Shown here piece by piece: positions 49,657-61,700 of a DNA stretch of 64,000 nucleotides. The first letter of the stretch is position 1. Every line of letters begins with the position of its first letter. The translations under genes and the position numbers were made by a program. The notes under the pieces were generated by a model. It did not search any database. It was not told the origin of the DNA and was given only the letters and a program-made list of their open reading frames with translations. Source of the stretch: Cladopsammia gracilis (lineage: Eukaryota > Cnidaria > Anthozoa > Scleractinia > Dendrophylliidae); the NCBI GenBank assembly GCA_022457155.1, contig JAJGOT010000205.1:455001-519000 (forward strand), in the 5' to 3' direction.

Positions 49657-49726
49657 AGTATCCTTTCGAGCCCCGCAGGGACGAGAAAAAATGCGAGCAA
49701 TGAGTAAAATTTCCGCACGTATTATC

Positions 49727-50172
49727 TCTTAAGTAATGATTCGCATAACAAGGAAAGTGCTTACGGCAATGCACGATGGAATGTCAACTTTTTTCATTGT
49801 TACAACTAGTGATCTGATTGGTCTAGACTCAAAGACCGCTAAAAAGTTAAGTTTCAAGGTGCATTTTGTCTGATTTTTTAAAGGTATCAAGTAATTTGAG
49901 ACCCAATCGCGCAACATGCAATTTTTAAAAGAAATTGTATTTGAGGAAGTTCATCAAAAAAGCAAAATTATTAGCTGTTGTCTTCTGCTATTCTGATTGG
50001 TTAAGCACGAACATTTCCTAAAATTGATTTGACGCAATTTTTATACTGAAATATAATTATGAACCATCAGCCCCTCCTCTATTCTTGAACTCAAAGAAAT
50101 TCTATGTGAGAAAGGGCCAATGCCGCAGAACAATGAAGTTTACCGTAGTTCTTATGTGGAGCATTACTTAAA
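49727..50172 (-). repeat. Right arm of the ~460-bp inverted repeat
   Basis: Reverse-complement counterpart of 47440-47905, located in the intron between the UBC exon and the next exon. Confidence 0.85.
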
Positions 50173-50290
50173 CCATCGAATAATGGATTAATCGTATCAA
50201 TAACAAAATTCTCGATTGTAATTGGTCATCCGCGCGCCTATTTCTCACGTAACTGGCGCGCGGTCACGTGGGTATCCAATTACAACTATT

Positions 50291-50432
50291 CAATATATTA
50301 AAATTCATACTTGGCTCCGAGGCTTGGGGGAATAAAACAAAACAAATCACATTGAGGTTCAGCATTGAATTATTCATTTCTTTTGTTTTATTCCTCCAAG
50401 TCTCGGAGCCAAGTATGAATTTTAATATATCG
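50291..50432. repeat. Palindromic MITE in a UBE2O-like intron
   Basis: ATTAAAATTCATACTTGGCT...mirrored. Its ends (CAATATATTAAAATTCA, TTTTAATATATCGAAATTGG) resemble the MITEs at 25468 and 45098, so they may form one family with different cores. Confidence 0.75.
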
Positions 50433-50946
50433 AAATTGGTCTGTTACAACTTTTTGTAATTGGATAGCTGTATAATTGGACACCTTAGTTGCGCGCACGT
50501 CAATCAGTTGCGCTTAAATGGGTTCTTTCTTGGTGTTTTCCTTCTACTTTCAAACTGATAGACAATATCCTAGACGTTTTTAGTACAAAAGAATCAACAT
50601 AGACTTTTTAATCTCGAATTTTGTTATTGATGCGATTAATTAGTACAATTCAGGGGTAATCGTAATTTCAAATCGTCCTCGCACTACACGCTCAGCCGAT
50701 TTGAAATAACTTGCTCCATTACTCCCTGAATTGTACTCCACTCAGTCCAATTACTGTATCATATTGACGTTTTTTTTATTTAGGTGACAATTTTTTCGTT
50801 TTATTGCTGTAACACATAACCTGTAATACATTGTGTCTACAGTGACATCGGAATATAGGTGAGTGGAAAAATTCAAATCACCAGCGTTGAAAGTGGTCAC
50901 GTGCTTAGGAGAGGTTTTGACTGTTATGATTTGACCGGAAACATTT

Positions 50947-51427
50947 GGTCGCTAAAAAGAGTTGGTCGCTAAGAAGAGGTGGTCCCTTAGGAGAGGTGGT
51001 CCTTAGGAGAGGTAGTCGCTTAGGAGAGGTGGACGCTTAGGAGAGGTGGTCGCTTAGGAGAGGTGGTCGCTTAGGAGCGGAGGTCGCTTAGGAGAGGAGG
51101 TCGCTTGGGAGAGGTGGTCGCTTGGGAGAGGTGGTCGCTTGGGAGAGGTGGTCGCTTGGGAGAGGTGGTCGCTTGGGGGAGGTGGTCGCTTGGGAGAGGT
51201 GGTCGCTTGGGAGAGGTGGTCGCTTAGGAGAGGTGGTCGCTTGGGAGAGGTGGTCGCTTAGGAGAGGTGGTCGTTTAGGAGAGATGGTCGCTTAGGAGAG
51301 GTGGTCACTTAGGAGAGGTGGTCGCTTAGGAGAGGTGGTCGCTAAGGAGAGGTGGCCGCTTAGGAGAGGTGGTCGCTTAGGAGGGGTGGTTGCTAAGGAG
51401 AGGTGATCACTTAAAACAGGTGGTCGC
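50947..51427 (+). repeat. 17-bp minisatellite, GTGGTCGCTTAGGAGAG
   Basis: About 27 tandem units with two main variants (CTTAGGAG and CTTGGGAG) within the intron upstream of exon 48809-49010. Confidence 0.92.
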
Positions 51428-51485
51428 ACATGGAGGTTTGACTTAAGTGTAAAGTTTTATAAATTGAAAGAAACCAAAAATTTAC

Positions 51486-51747
51486 CTTGTATTGAAACCA
51501 AAACTTGCAGAACGTTCGACTTTGATGTCCACACCTCGTTTCCACGCCCGGCCCAGGTCCCCAACAGGCTCACGCAAACCTTGCCGTCCTCATAGAGGTT
51601 TGGGTTCAAGCGACCCAAACACTGGGACAGATAATGGAACACGGGAGGGGAGGCTGGGTATTCAGGTGGCAACCTTACGTCAAATACAAACAGGCCATGT
51701 TCGTACGGGGTGTCCACAGGTCCTGTGATCATCACCCTCAGAATATC
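51486..51747 (-). CDS. UBE2O: UBE2O-like gene, catalytic UBC exon
   Basis: 262 bp with acceptor ATTCCAG and donor CAAG/GTAAAT. It encodes the E2 fold: [20 protein letters not shown], then [20 protein letters not shown], where the final Cys is the ubiquitin-accepting residue, followed by VSLLGTW. The catalytic residues are intact. UBE2O is a hybrid E2/E3 that ubiquitinates basic proteins such as excess ribosomal proteins. Codon phases to both neighbours agree (phase 0 in, one base out). Confidence 0.93.
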
Positions 51748-52277
51748 CTGGAATGAAAAAGTTCAAGCCGGCTTGGTGAGAATGAATTCAATCCTTTAAT
51801 TACAGAAAGCAATCCGGCCACTTTTTTTATTCCAACAGTGTCTACCATCTATGGATGGTTCTAACTTTTGAATTGTGGAAGAAACCGTTTGTTTTCGATA
51901 GTTTGCAAAATGTAATTTCGTCCTTCTTTTTTTCGCTTGTTTCATGACCCCTGGTGTCCAGAAAGTTATTTTATTTGCGCAATATTTACATTAATATAGA
52001 TTCAAATTTTGTTGGTTTTGAAACCTAAACAATACAATTCTAAGTTGACGAAACATGTTGGGCTGTCTTAACGGTGGCCAATTTACTTTATCAACTGTTG
52101 ATGAAACTAAATTTCCGCCGTATTTCACTCCCCACCGACACAGAACCACACTTTCTTTATAAATTAACCCCTTTATTTCTTTAGCTACAGCAACAGCGAC
52201 TAAGGTACTACTCTGAAACTACGGAAAAGCGTTGAAAAATTAAACAAAACAAAACAAAAAAACAATAATAAGATTAC

Positions 52278-52441
52278 CACTCGATCTTCGTAGCCCCTGA
52301 CAATTATTCCTGCTGGAAGTGAAAACATGAGAAGAGCCATCTCTTTTCTCATGCAAGACAGGAAGCGCCCTGGATTTTGAGCCTGAAATGACGTGTTCTT
52401 GTACATGTGACTTTCCGGAACAGTGTCAAACGTCATGAAAG
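52278..52441 (-). CDS. UBE2O: UBE2O-like gene, exon before the UBC core
   Basis: 164 bp. The acceptor is CCTAACAG; the donor is GTG/GTAATC. Two bases complete the codon left by the 54633-54870 exon. It encodes FDTVPESHMYKNTSF and RKEMALLMFSLPAGIIVRGY, the N-terminal helix and first strand of the UBC fold in UBE2O. Ends at phase 0, matching the next exon. Confidence 0.88.
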
Positions 52442-52575
52442 CTGTTAGGGAATAAAAATTTATTGTCATTAACTCCTTATCTCGTCACGAACAAAGAGGA
52501 TCACAATGCTGGGAGCCCAGTAGAAAAACATGTCATGTTTATCATATCACGAGCGTGGGACTAAGAAAAAACTCT

Positions 52576-52673
52576 GAGTCCCCGACAGGAATCGAACCTA
52601 AGACCCTCCGCGCACCGGTCGGATACTTCCGCACACCGGTCGGATGCTCTGACCACTGAGCTATGAGAGACTC
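52576..52673 (-). repeat. tRNA-like sequence with duplicated anticodon arm
   Basis: Acceptor GAGTCTC/GGGACTC, A box TAGCTCAGTGG and B box GGTTCGATTCC with a T6 run downstream. The anticodon arm (ATCCGACCGGTGTGCGGA) occurs twice in a row, making it 98 nt and unlikely to be a working tRNA. The CCGGT loop resembles the array at 36-37 kb. Confidence 0.65.
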
Positions 52674-53238
52674 GTGGCGGGTTAGGTCATATACTAGGTT
52701 CATGTATCGTGACATGCAAGGGGCTATGTCGCAAGGTGAGTCTGCGCAATGAGTTCCTGTCATGTGACGTCACCTGACGTCACACATGTCAAATTTCTAT
52801 TGTTCCCTCCCGGATCGCGGCAAGTTTTATCGCGCTTGCACTCGTATCGAACCACGCGAGGTAGACAAACACACGATCGATTTCGCTGGAAGACATCGAA
52901 TTTTTCGAAGGTGCGACTAACAAATCGCAGAAATAATTTAACAAAAATCTCACCAAGTAAATACTCTAACTAATTGTAAACTTGAGATCTATCCTTCCAC
53001 GCAATACGACAGGATGGAACGGATTGCAGCGAATTCGACAGTAATGGCCGCCGACTTGATGAAAAGCTACCGGACGTTTTTCAAGTTGTTAGTACCCAGT
53101 ACTCACCCGCCATCCTCGCGACATAGCCCCGCAAGATGTAATATTCATCATGCCACGAGCGTGATAGAAAAATTTGTGCCACGCTCGTGACACGATGAAA
53201 ATTACATCTGTCTCTTTTCTCGTGTTCTTCCAACATCC

Positions 53239-53640
53239 CGCGTGGTTTATTGAGCCGATAAACTATAGAAATGTGTGGTATATCGCTTCAGTATCCATTA
53301 ACTTCCGCGTGGTTTATTGAGCCGATAAACTATAGAAATGTGTGGTATATCGCTTCAGTATCCATCAACTTCCGCGTGGTTTATTGAGCCGATAAACTAT
53401 AGAAATGTGTGGTATATCGCTTCAGTATCCATTACCTCCCGCGTGGTTTATTGAGCCGATAAACTATAGAAATGTGTGGTATATCGCTTCAGTATCCATT
53501 ACCTTCCGCATGGTTTATTGAGCCGATAAACTATAGAAATGTGTGGTATATCGCTTCAGTATCCATTACCTCCCGCGTGGTTTATTGAGCCGATAAACCA
53601 CAGAAATGTGTGGTATATCGCTTCAGTAGCCATTAACTCC
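53239..53640 (+). repeat. Six tandem 67-bp units
   Basis: Units start CGCGTGGTTTATTGAGCCGA and are nearly identical. They lie in the intron between the acidic exon and the next exon of the UBE2O-like gene. The sequence also contains a short internal inverted pair (GTGGTTTAT...ATAAACTA). Confidence 0.92.
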
Positions 53641-54632
53641 TTATCTTGTCACGAACCATGAGGTTCACAACTCTGGGAGCTTATCTTTACTTTTTTTTGT
53701 GGTAATAAATGAAAAAAAAAACTGTTTTCAATAGCAATTACATCCCCTGCGTTCTGCGAAAACAAAACGACGGCGAAACATTAAACATTTTTTTAAATTC
53801 AGCTCTCGCTCGTCAAAAAACGTCTACACTTCAGGCTAACTTTAAAAGTTCAAAAGTTATAATTGCATCAATGTCATATATTGAAACCAAAAATGTCAAA
53901 TGGTTTGGTTTTGTCAAAAGTGGTCACAAGTCAATGCCGGTGCACTGCGGAAACTATAAGTATCTTTGGCCACGTATGACCAAGATGGCAATCGATTGCA
54001 ATGGAAAGAGTGTGCCCATCGTTTACAAGTTCTTTCATCTTGTCTTGAAAAAAAAAAACAGCTAAAAACTAACTATGGTTTTCTACTTTTGAAAAGTTAC
54101 TTACAGGGTTATATTTAGGAGGTTTGAGGAGTGGAAGCTTCCTCCCCAAAAAGCCCAGCTTCCCACCCCCTCCCCCCCAAACAAAAACAAAAAATTGTTG
54201 CAATTACAGTATATAAGTAAATACGACAAAAAATCATCCAGGTCAGCGTACATGAGGTAAGCATTCACTGTCAACGGACACTATATAACAAGGAACATGG
54301 AGTACAATAAAACTGCTGGCCTTACGACAGGCTCGGTTATCATGCTTTACCAGAGCTAATTGTAACATTATCTCAAAATTTTGTCTCAAAATGCACTAAA
54401 TTGCATCTCAGCGCATATTCATTTAAAAACATTTCTGGGGTGTACTCTGAACGGACCTCCTTGTAGGAAAAACGGGGTCTTCAGTCACTCGGAATTTCTC
54501 TACCAAACGAAAAATCTTAAATAGAACCCTTACTGAAAATCTTCCTCTGGGAGGTTAAGTGTATGGGAGCATTTTGTGTATGAGCGAGGGTGAGTTAACT
54601 GATCAACTTGCAAAAAAGACATAACACATTAC

Positions 54633-54870
54633 CAGGGTTAGTATTGGAAAGGATTTCATTCACTCTGTTTCTTGCCTCCTGTACGGCTTCTCTGTCCACA
54701 TTCTCTGCTCCTTCATCCGTGGTGTGTCCTGCATCAGCCAAGATGTTACCCGCCGCAGCCAGATCCATAATATCAGCCGGCAGTTCTTCATCGGTGCTTT
54801 CTCCACTCGCTGTCTCCCATTCATCATCTGATCCCACTGTGGAGCCATCTGTCGACAGATGACCATCATC
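54633..54870 (-). CDS. UBE2O: UBE2O-like gene, acidic-linker exon
   Basis: 238 bp between acceptor GCCGGCAG and donor CCTG/GTAATG. It encodes the acidic linker typical of UBE2O (GSDDEWETASGESTDEELPA) and a helix (REAVQEARNRVNEILSN). Phase 0 in and one base out, agreeing with both neighbours. Confidence 0.85.
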
Positions 54871-55243
54871 CTGCCGGCAATAATAAAACTTCAGTTTTTC
54901 GCGTTTGAAGTTAGATTTCCTCTTTTCATTGTTTCGTACAACTTGTCTTCAGGTGACTTCATTGAAAAAGAAGTTATAAAGAAATTTTTGCAAGACTTCG
55001 CACAGTTATTTATTAGACCTAAGTAGTACATGAAGAAATATAATAAAAAGAGGGGATCACTATTCATTCTGGTAAATTTAGGGGTAATGCCCGCTTCCAA
55101 CGTGGCCATAGTGTCCTGTTTAGGTCACCAAGGCATGTTTGTGCAGTATACTGACTTGTATAAATTAAGTTGTTTTATTTACTACTCAAGCAGTCTCTAT
55201 GATGTGCTTTGAATTTGTACTTTGTTTGTCTTCCAATGTTTAC

Positions 55244-55342
55244 CTCAGCATCAATTTTATACAGCTCTTGAGGTTTAACTTTGGAGAGAGTCTTATCCAC
55301 CCATTTAATGAAGACGGAGCCTTCCTCATCTACAAGGGTAAC
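55244..55342 (-). CDS. UBE2O: UBE2O-like gene, 99-bp exon
   Basis: 33 codons between acceptor GCTTCAG and donor GAG/GTAAAC, encoding DEEGSVFIKWVDKTLSKVKP followed by QELYKID. It continues the SH3-like strand repeats of the conserved N-terminal regions of UBE2O. Phase 0 at both ends. Confidence 0.85.
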
Positions 55343-55492
55343 CTGAAGCAACAAGAAGCAAATCCATGAAAACCGTTACAAACTCTAAATGAATAAAGGG
55401 GTGAGTTTCTAAAGAAACTGTGGAGCTGCGTCGAAAATTTGGTTTTTATAAAGATCTTCAAAAGCTGATGTTTTGAACGCAAGCCGTTACTC

Positions 55493-55622
55493 TAGCCTGC
55501 GAATACAGCTGCCTATCATCGCTCCTGGCCGCCAGGGGCGTTCGCGTGCGAGAGCAGACGCTCTCTCGCACGAACGCCTCTAGCGGTCGGGAACGATGGG
55601 AGGCGGCTGTATTCGCAGGCTA
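55493..55622. repeat. Palindromic MITE, TAGCCTGCGAATACAG ends
   Basis: The arms CTAGCCTGCGAATACAGC and their complement enclose a second pair around AGAGCGTC. It sits in an intron. Confidence 0.85.
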
Positions 55623-56287
55623 CCGTTAGTCCAGAGCGTCAGCTTTTGAATCTCTTTAAACTCTTACAAGTTATGACATGATATCAACATAGCAATTCTT
55701 TTGAGCGGACCACATACATTTCACTGATAAAGTGCTATACTGTAGTGTGATTGGGTTGAATATGGAATTTACACGTGTTAGAAAATATTTTCCACAATTG
55801 CTATTAAAAGAAATGCTTGACAATAAAAAGGCATGGTCCACAGTGCTGGAAATAACAGTCGGTCATCGGACATTGTTCGAGCAACAACCTAAAATTTCCA
55901 ACAAATTTTACATTATGCTCAGAATCAGGGTGTCCGAACGAGCTACGAAATGGCTTAGCTTTTGTCTTGAAAGTTTTGTTAAACATTAAAATAAGAATTC
56001 ATGTTTGTACAGGTACCGTTTATTTTGCTGTAAAAGGTTATCTCAATTCGAGGAAATTCAGAAGAGGTCATCTGATTTTAAATTGCTCTATAATGCATTG
56101 CAAACCGCAAAACCTCTGCACGTCTTTCACGGTAACAGTTGTGTCTCAGGGAAAATCCAAAATGGCGGATGTCTGACCAATTTTATAATATCCGATCAAA
56201 ATTGAGTAGGTTTGTCGTTCAAAGCAAGAAAAATTACTTCTAGCACTGGGTTTATGTCAATCTCTTTTATTCAAAAGCTTAACCTAC

Positions 56288-56535
56288 CTGCCCTACACAC
56301 GGAGTGGGCCTCTCTTCTCCTGCTGCTGCTGCGCTTTCATTGTCGCCTTTTACTACACGAACTACAACATCACCAGCACTGAACACAAAGTCTGTGTGTT
56401 CTGTGATATCATACACGCTCACATCATGTTCCTCAGATAGCTCACGGCCTTCTTGTGAGAACCACTTGACATGGCACAAACGTGATTTGTGTTCAGCGGT
56501 GAGAACCACACCGTAAATAGATGAATCCGCATTTT
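56288..56535 (-). CDS. UBE2O: UBE2O-like gene, first exon found in the window (internal)
   Basis: 248 bp with acceptor AAACAG and donor GGCAG/GTAGGT. It encodes VVLTAEHKSRLCHVKWF and ELSEEHDVSVYDITEHTDFV, then the segment GDVVVRVV, recognisable as the conserved SH3-like region of UBE2O. It starts with two bases of a split codon, so at least one more exon must lie upstream (higher coordinate). None was recognised before the GC-rich element at 58.7 kb. Confidence 0.88.
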
Positions 56536-56995
56536 CTGTTTAGATAACATTTATAGCTGGTCAGTTTGATTGGATAGTCTAATGTTACCATTTTCATGGA
56601 ACATTGTTGGCTTTACTTACATCCGCGTAATGTGCAACTAAATTGTTCTACTAAAGATGGCTCCCATTAGTTCCCAGCATTTTCCAACACTTTTACTTTG
56701 ATGGATCAATATTTTACAATAACTGAAGTTATTCTCACATGCTGATTGGTCAATTTTTATCATCAATAAGAGTACATACACATAAAATTTTAATTTATGC
56801 AAGATGTCACCCTGTCAATTTTTTAGCCAATGAAATTTCTTCATTGTTATCAGTTAGCCAATGAGAAAGCGAGAAAACTTATTGACAATGATTGCGTCAA
56901 TTTGAATAAAACTCAGCAATTTGTCATGTTTACCTTGCATTCACTTTTCATTTCATCCGCTTTTTTACGATTTTGGCGTTTTTGTTATTGTAAAA

Positions 56996-57144
56996 AACAA
57001 ATTGACGTCCGTTTTTTATGCGTCTGTCCTCTTATTGATGATAAAATAATAATTCGTCATAACATTGTCAATAACATACAATGTTATGACAAATTTTATC
57101 ATCAATAAGAGGACAGACGCATAAAAAACTGACGTCAATTTGTT
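56996..57144. repeat. Palindromic MITE, AACAAATTGACGTC ends
   Basis: Near-perfect 70-bp arms (TTATGCGTCTGTCCTCTTAT mirrored). Confidence 0.85.
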
Positions 57145-57370
57145 AACTACAATCTTTTATCAGTTGATCCAGTTGATGCTACAATAATGGTACATGTATT
57201 AAACAAATGCCCAGTCATATGGTCTCTTTTATGATGTAACAGGTTAGCATAGTACCCTTCTGTCACATGACGTAATATGAAAACAACAAACAACTCTGTC
57301 AAATATAAAGTACTCGTTAAACAATTCAATTCCATCCAATTGGCGATTTTTTCAGCCATAGTCAAAGCAC

Positions 57371-57495
57371 ATGTCTGGTTTCCGAAAATCATTGCATATT
57401 ACGCTGAAGATGAGCATTTTCTGCCACCGATTCCAAGATCGCTTCTACGGAAGCGTCCCTGTGAAAGAAGGCTCTCTCACGATCGTACGCCAGAG
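57371..57495 (+). CDS. Possible first coding exon of an unidentified gene
   Basis: ATG 57371 opens 41 codons ending at a good donor (CAGAG/GTGAG). The peptide (SIFCHRFQDRFYGSVPVKEG) was not recognised. An in-frame TAG sits just upstream. No second exon could be linked, so this may be chance. Confidence 0.22.
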
Positions 57496-57612
57496 GTGAG
57501 TTTAATAGTCGCTTTATTGAACTAAATAAATATCTAAATTTTCGCTTTATTTAGCATTCAAAATCTGTTATTTTTTCCCCATACAATGTCTTATAAAGCG
57601 CTCAAATCTTAA

Positions 57613-57996
57613 GCCTGGTTCCCACTAGTGAAATAAGCATAAGTGTAAGCGCAAGCATAAGCACAAGAATGTTCCCACTTGTGAAATAAGCATAACACTG
57701 GCGACGTACGCATGCGCAGTGAAAGTCTCGGTAGGAAACAAGATGGCGGACTGATTGGTTGATTTCTTGTGCTTATGCTCATGCTCATGCTTATTTCACG
57801 CCGGTTCCCACTTGTGAAATAAGCACAACACAAGCGAATTAAGCATAAGCGCAGTCGTAAGAAAAATGTTTTCTTACGACTCTTTCTTTTTCTTGTGCTT
57901 ACGCTTATGCTTATTTCACGCCGGTTCCTACTAGCGTTATCTTATGCTTATGCTTGCGCTTACGCTTATGCTTATTTCACTAGTGGGAACCAGGCT
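57613..57996. mobile_element. MITE with AGCATAAGC repeats and TTAA flanks
   Basis: GCCTGGTTCCCACTAGTGAA and its complement are at the ends, with TTAA on both sides (57609-57612 and 57997-58000). Internally, GGTTCCCACTTGTGAAATAA and CTTATGCTTAT motifs recur. Confidence 0.85.
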
Positions 57997-58000
57997 TTAA

Positions 58001-58754
58001 CGGTCGCCGTGTAACACAATACCGCTTTCATTGAAGGGTCATGTCCAGACTCGCACACCGTTAATAATTAATTCTTTGCTTTCTCGTGAGGTGAGCTTGG
58101 GCTGTCTGGTAAACGTTTTTGTAATTCCTCAGCGTATTACGTCAGTAGTATAGCTCGCTCACGACCTAGGGAGCCAATCAGGAGCCAGGATTTAGCACAC
58201 GTGACTTCGGTTAGCCAATCAGAGACGACCACCGAAAATCTGTACACGTGCAATGACATCATGGGTTTTTCATGAAAACGGAAGTGACCTTGGGTGGCGC
58301 TTGCCTGAGGGTGGGAGACCACTGACCGGAAGTGACCTTAAAGGTTCTTAAAGGGCGTAATGATGGTGCAATTGGTTGTCTCTTAAACAACCAGGTCTCA
58401 GATCCCGCTCGGGAATCCCTCGGGATGGGTTCGGGAATCGCTCGGGGGTCGCTCGGGATGGTTCGGGAATCGCTGGGTGGGTCCCAGATCCCGCTCGGCC
58501 AGAGAGACAAAAAAACCCAGAAAATAACGCAATGCCTTTTTAATAGTCACACAACGAAAACAAACAGCTAGTTTTACAAGCGGGGACATGGGTTCCTTCC
58601 CCTAATGGGAGAACGCCCCTTTGTTAGTAGTCACATAACGAAAACAACAACAAAAGCCCGTAGTTCGCCCCTAGTTCGCCCCTAGTTCGTCGGCTCAAAA
58701 GTCACGTTGCCCTGGATTCGTGTCCGGGTTTTTCTTCGCGGTCGTCCCTTTTAA
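58001..58754. other. Intergenic stretch left of the second virus-like element
   Basis: No exon was recognised. 58395-58500 is a minisatellite of CTCGGGAATCG-like units. 58660-58690 repeats CCCTAGTTCG three times just beyond the polymerase stop. GC content rises across this stretch, so the element boundary may lie here. Confidence 0.5.
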
Positions 58755-61700
58755 TTAAACGGTGAGATCGTCGTCGGGTCGAAGCCAACTGAAACCGTAA
58801 GGGAGAGTCTTGAACGTGAATTCGTCGCCGATGACGCGTTTGTCGTAGACCACCCCCCATCGTTTGTCCCTGCGAACGGTGGTCAATGTCTTGGCACGCT
58901 TGTCTCTCTGGATGAAATGGGGGTTGGGTACGTTGACGGTGCGCGGTTTGGGGAGAGGTGAACGCAGTTCGAGGAACAGGGTGTCTTTCATGGCTTGAAA
59001 ATGAAGATGTTGTTGTCCGCGCACGTTCAAGGTGAACCCGCGAATTTTCTCCTCCGTCTTTCCCAAGCGCGTCTTGTAAGCATAGTTTTTCGGGCCGCAG
59101 GACAAGAATTCGACGATGACGTCACGATTGCCTTTCTTGTCGTCCAATTCGTCCGTCATCTCGCCGAGGAAATTGCCCAAGGGGATCTCGGGTTCGCCGG
59201 GTTTCCATTTGTAGACCACCGAATCCGTGTCGAAATACAGGGCATTGTCTCCCACGCGATCCAGGTGATGGTAGAGACGTAGCCGGGCCCAACAGGTGGT
59301 GAATGCGGCCACGAAGACGTTGGTGGTTTGACCGCCGGGGACGTCGTCGTCGACTTTGTCGTAGGCGATCTCGAGGCACTCGTCGTTCATGATGCGGAGA
59401 TCGTGGATGACGATCGTCTCGTCTTTCATGAATTCGTACAGGGTGGCAGGCACGGTGATTTGCTGGATTTTCCGCTTGTTTTCTCGCTCGCCGAATTTAC
59501 CCCAGAAGGAATTGAGGGCCAGCTTGCTTGTGGCTTTTTTCCCCTTGTTGGATTGCATGTTGTTCGCGTCGAGGTGGATCCCTTCTCGCGCGGCATATTC
59601 GGCCCGGAAGAGCGTTTGCTGCTCGGGTGTTTTGAGACTGCCGTCGGCGTTCGGCGGCCACCCGGAGGCTTCCGTTTTTCCTTTCAGCCACACGTTGACG
59701 TAGTCCTCGAACAATCCGGTACGTCGCTGCGCGGGGGAAAAGTGGTACACTTCGTGAATTTGGAGAATGCGGTACCCCTTTTCCACGGCTTTGACGAGCT
59801 CGGGGGTGCACCACGTCCCTCGGATGCTCCGTTGACTCGCCGTGTGTTCGCACACCCAAGTTCGCTCGGTCATCCGTTTGGGGATCTCTTCTTCCACGCA
59901 GGCTCGACACAGGGGAAACGTGATTTTGCCATGGCAACGGTACGGCAGCACGGGATGAAACAACCCCTCGGGCGGTAACACGGTGCAATCGGCGATGCCA
60001 AAGTATTGGGCAATGTCTTGCACCGGCTGGGTGACGATGACGGGGTGTCCGACGGGGTACTCGTCGTACTTGTTGACGGTGGGGTATAGTGACGTCACAT
60101 CCACGTACCGAATTTCTTCCCCTTGCGTTTCGTCGATTTCGTCCCATAGTCGCACGGCATTGGTGCGGCCCCCGAAGAAGGCGTCGCGGGGGTTCAGCGA
60201 AGGGACGGTGAACGGGTGCGACTCGAGAAAGGCGGCGACGTCGGCTCGTTCACACAATCTCGTCCAACCGCATTCCCAGATGACGACCACGCAGTAGCCG
60301 CCGGCTTCCAATTGCCGCTGTTTTTGCATCGTGGCTTCGTGCATTTCCCACTTGGTGCGATCGGGGTGGAGACGGGTGGTCTTGGTCATGCTCCCCTGGA
60401 AACAGACGGGACATCCGTGCCACAAGCACCCGTGAAATTCGTACACGGTACGGGTCGTCTCGTTGAATCCGTCCACTTGATACCGACGGCCCCCGACTTG
60501 GAGAGTGCGTTCCCCTCCGTTGAACGCGTGTGCAATGACCCCTTGGGTTTGTTGGGAATTCTGCCATTCCAACCATTGGTAGGCTTTCAGGGATTGGTGC
60601 CCTCTTTTCCCATTCCATCCGCAGGGGGGTTCCAAGGCCAGGGTGCGGGGACGTAAATGTTTTTTGCGGTAATACCGCATGCAGGCCGCGGCGATGGTCA
60701 CGCATTTCTCCATGGGATTGAAATCTGCTTTGGCGGCAAATTCCCGTTGAAAGATTTCGCAGCCGGCTTTGAGCACTTGCACGTCCGATCGACAGTAGGC
60801 CAGCATTTCCTCGTGCAAATTGAACTCGAGATGTTGCACGGTCTTGTACCATTTGTCAAAGTCTTTTCGCACGCCCGGTTTCATGCCCTCGGGGTCGTAA
60901 TAGCGCGCCTCGGGCCAAGGCCCCACGTACTCTTGATGGGCCTCGGTGTTGAAAAAATGCGGGAAGAAACCTTTCTTGCTTTCCGTCAGATTGAACGTGG
61001 CGGCAAAGGAGGAGAGGGCAAACGGGAGGAAACACAGACTGTCCTTGAACGTCAACCGTCCGGCTCTCAGGCTCAAGATTTTCGATCCCACGCAAATTTG
61101 ATCTTTGACCTCGATGCGATGGTCGTAGAGGTACTGGAGGATGAACATCCCATCGTAACCTTTGAAATTGTGAAAGATCACGATGACTTCCCGCGGTTCG
61201 CCCAGCACTTCCGTTTTGGTCAGCAGCCAATCGTAAAATTGCCCAGTGCAATCGCGACCGTAAAACGCCAGGGCGGGCACGGTGTCGAGATGGTCCTCCC
61301 CTTTGGCGCAGATGAGGATGGGCACGTGCAATTGGTCGTCCTGCGTGCTTTCGTAATCCGCATACACGAAATAAGGCGGCAATCGGGGCCGAGTCTCCTC
61401 CTCCTCGTCTTCGTCTTCCCCCGACTCGGGCTCGGGCTCGTTGGCGGCTAGGAAGCGGACGGCGTGGGCGGCGTGACGCGGGGCAGGTCTGGCGCGTTTG
61501 GCGGGAGGCGGTCCTGCTGCTGCTGCTGCTTCCACCTCCTCCGGGTCTGGATCGTGCACCGGGTCAATGTAGCAACGGTGGGTGGTGACATCCGCATAAT
61601 CCTTGCAGGTCTTGCAAAAATATTCCTCGCACTTGTGGGGACGTTGACGTTTGCGTCGATTTTTCCACCAGTCGAGGGATTTGCAGCAATCCTCGCACGT

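Noticed and set aside
53239..53640. Possible CRISPR array
   Set aside because: Repeats are directly tandem with no unique spacers, inside a eukaryotic intron. The same applies to the arrays at 50.9 and 39.7 kb.
53709..54065. 118-codon plus-strand frame in a UBE2O-like intron
   Set aside because: No recognisable domain, no splice or promoter support, and A-rich ends. Left unannotated, though a transposon remnant is possible.
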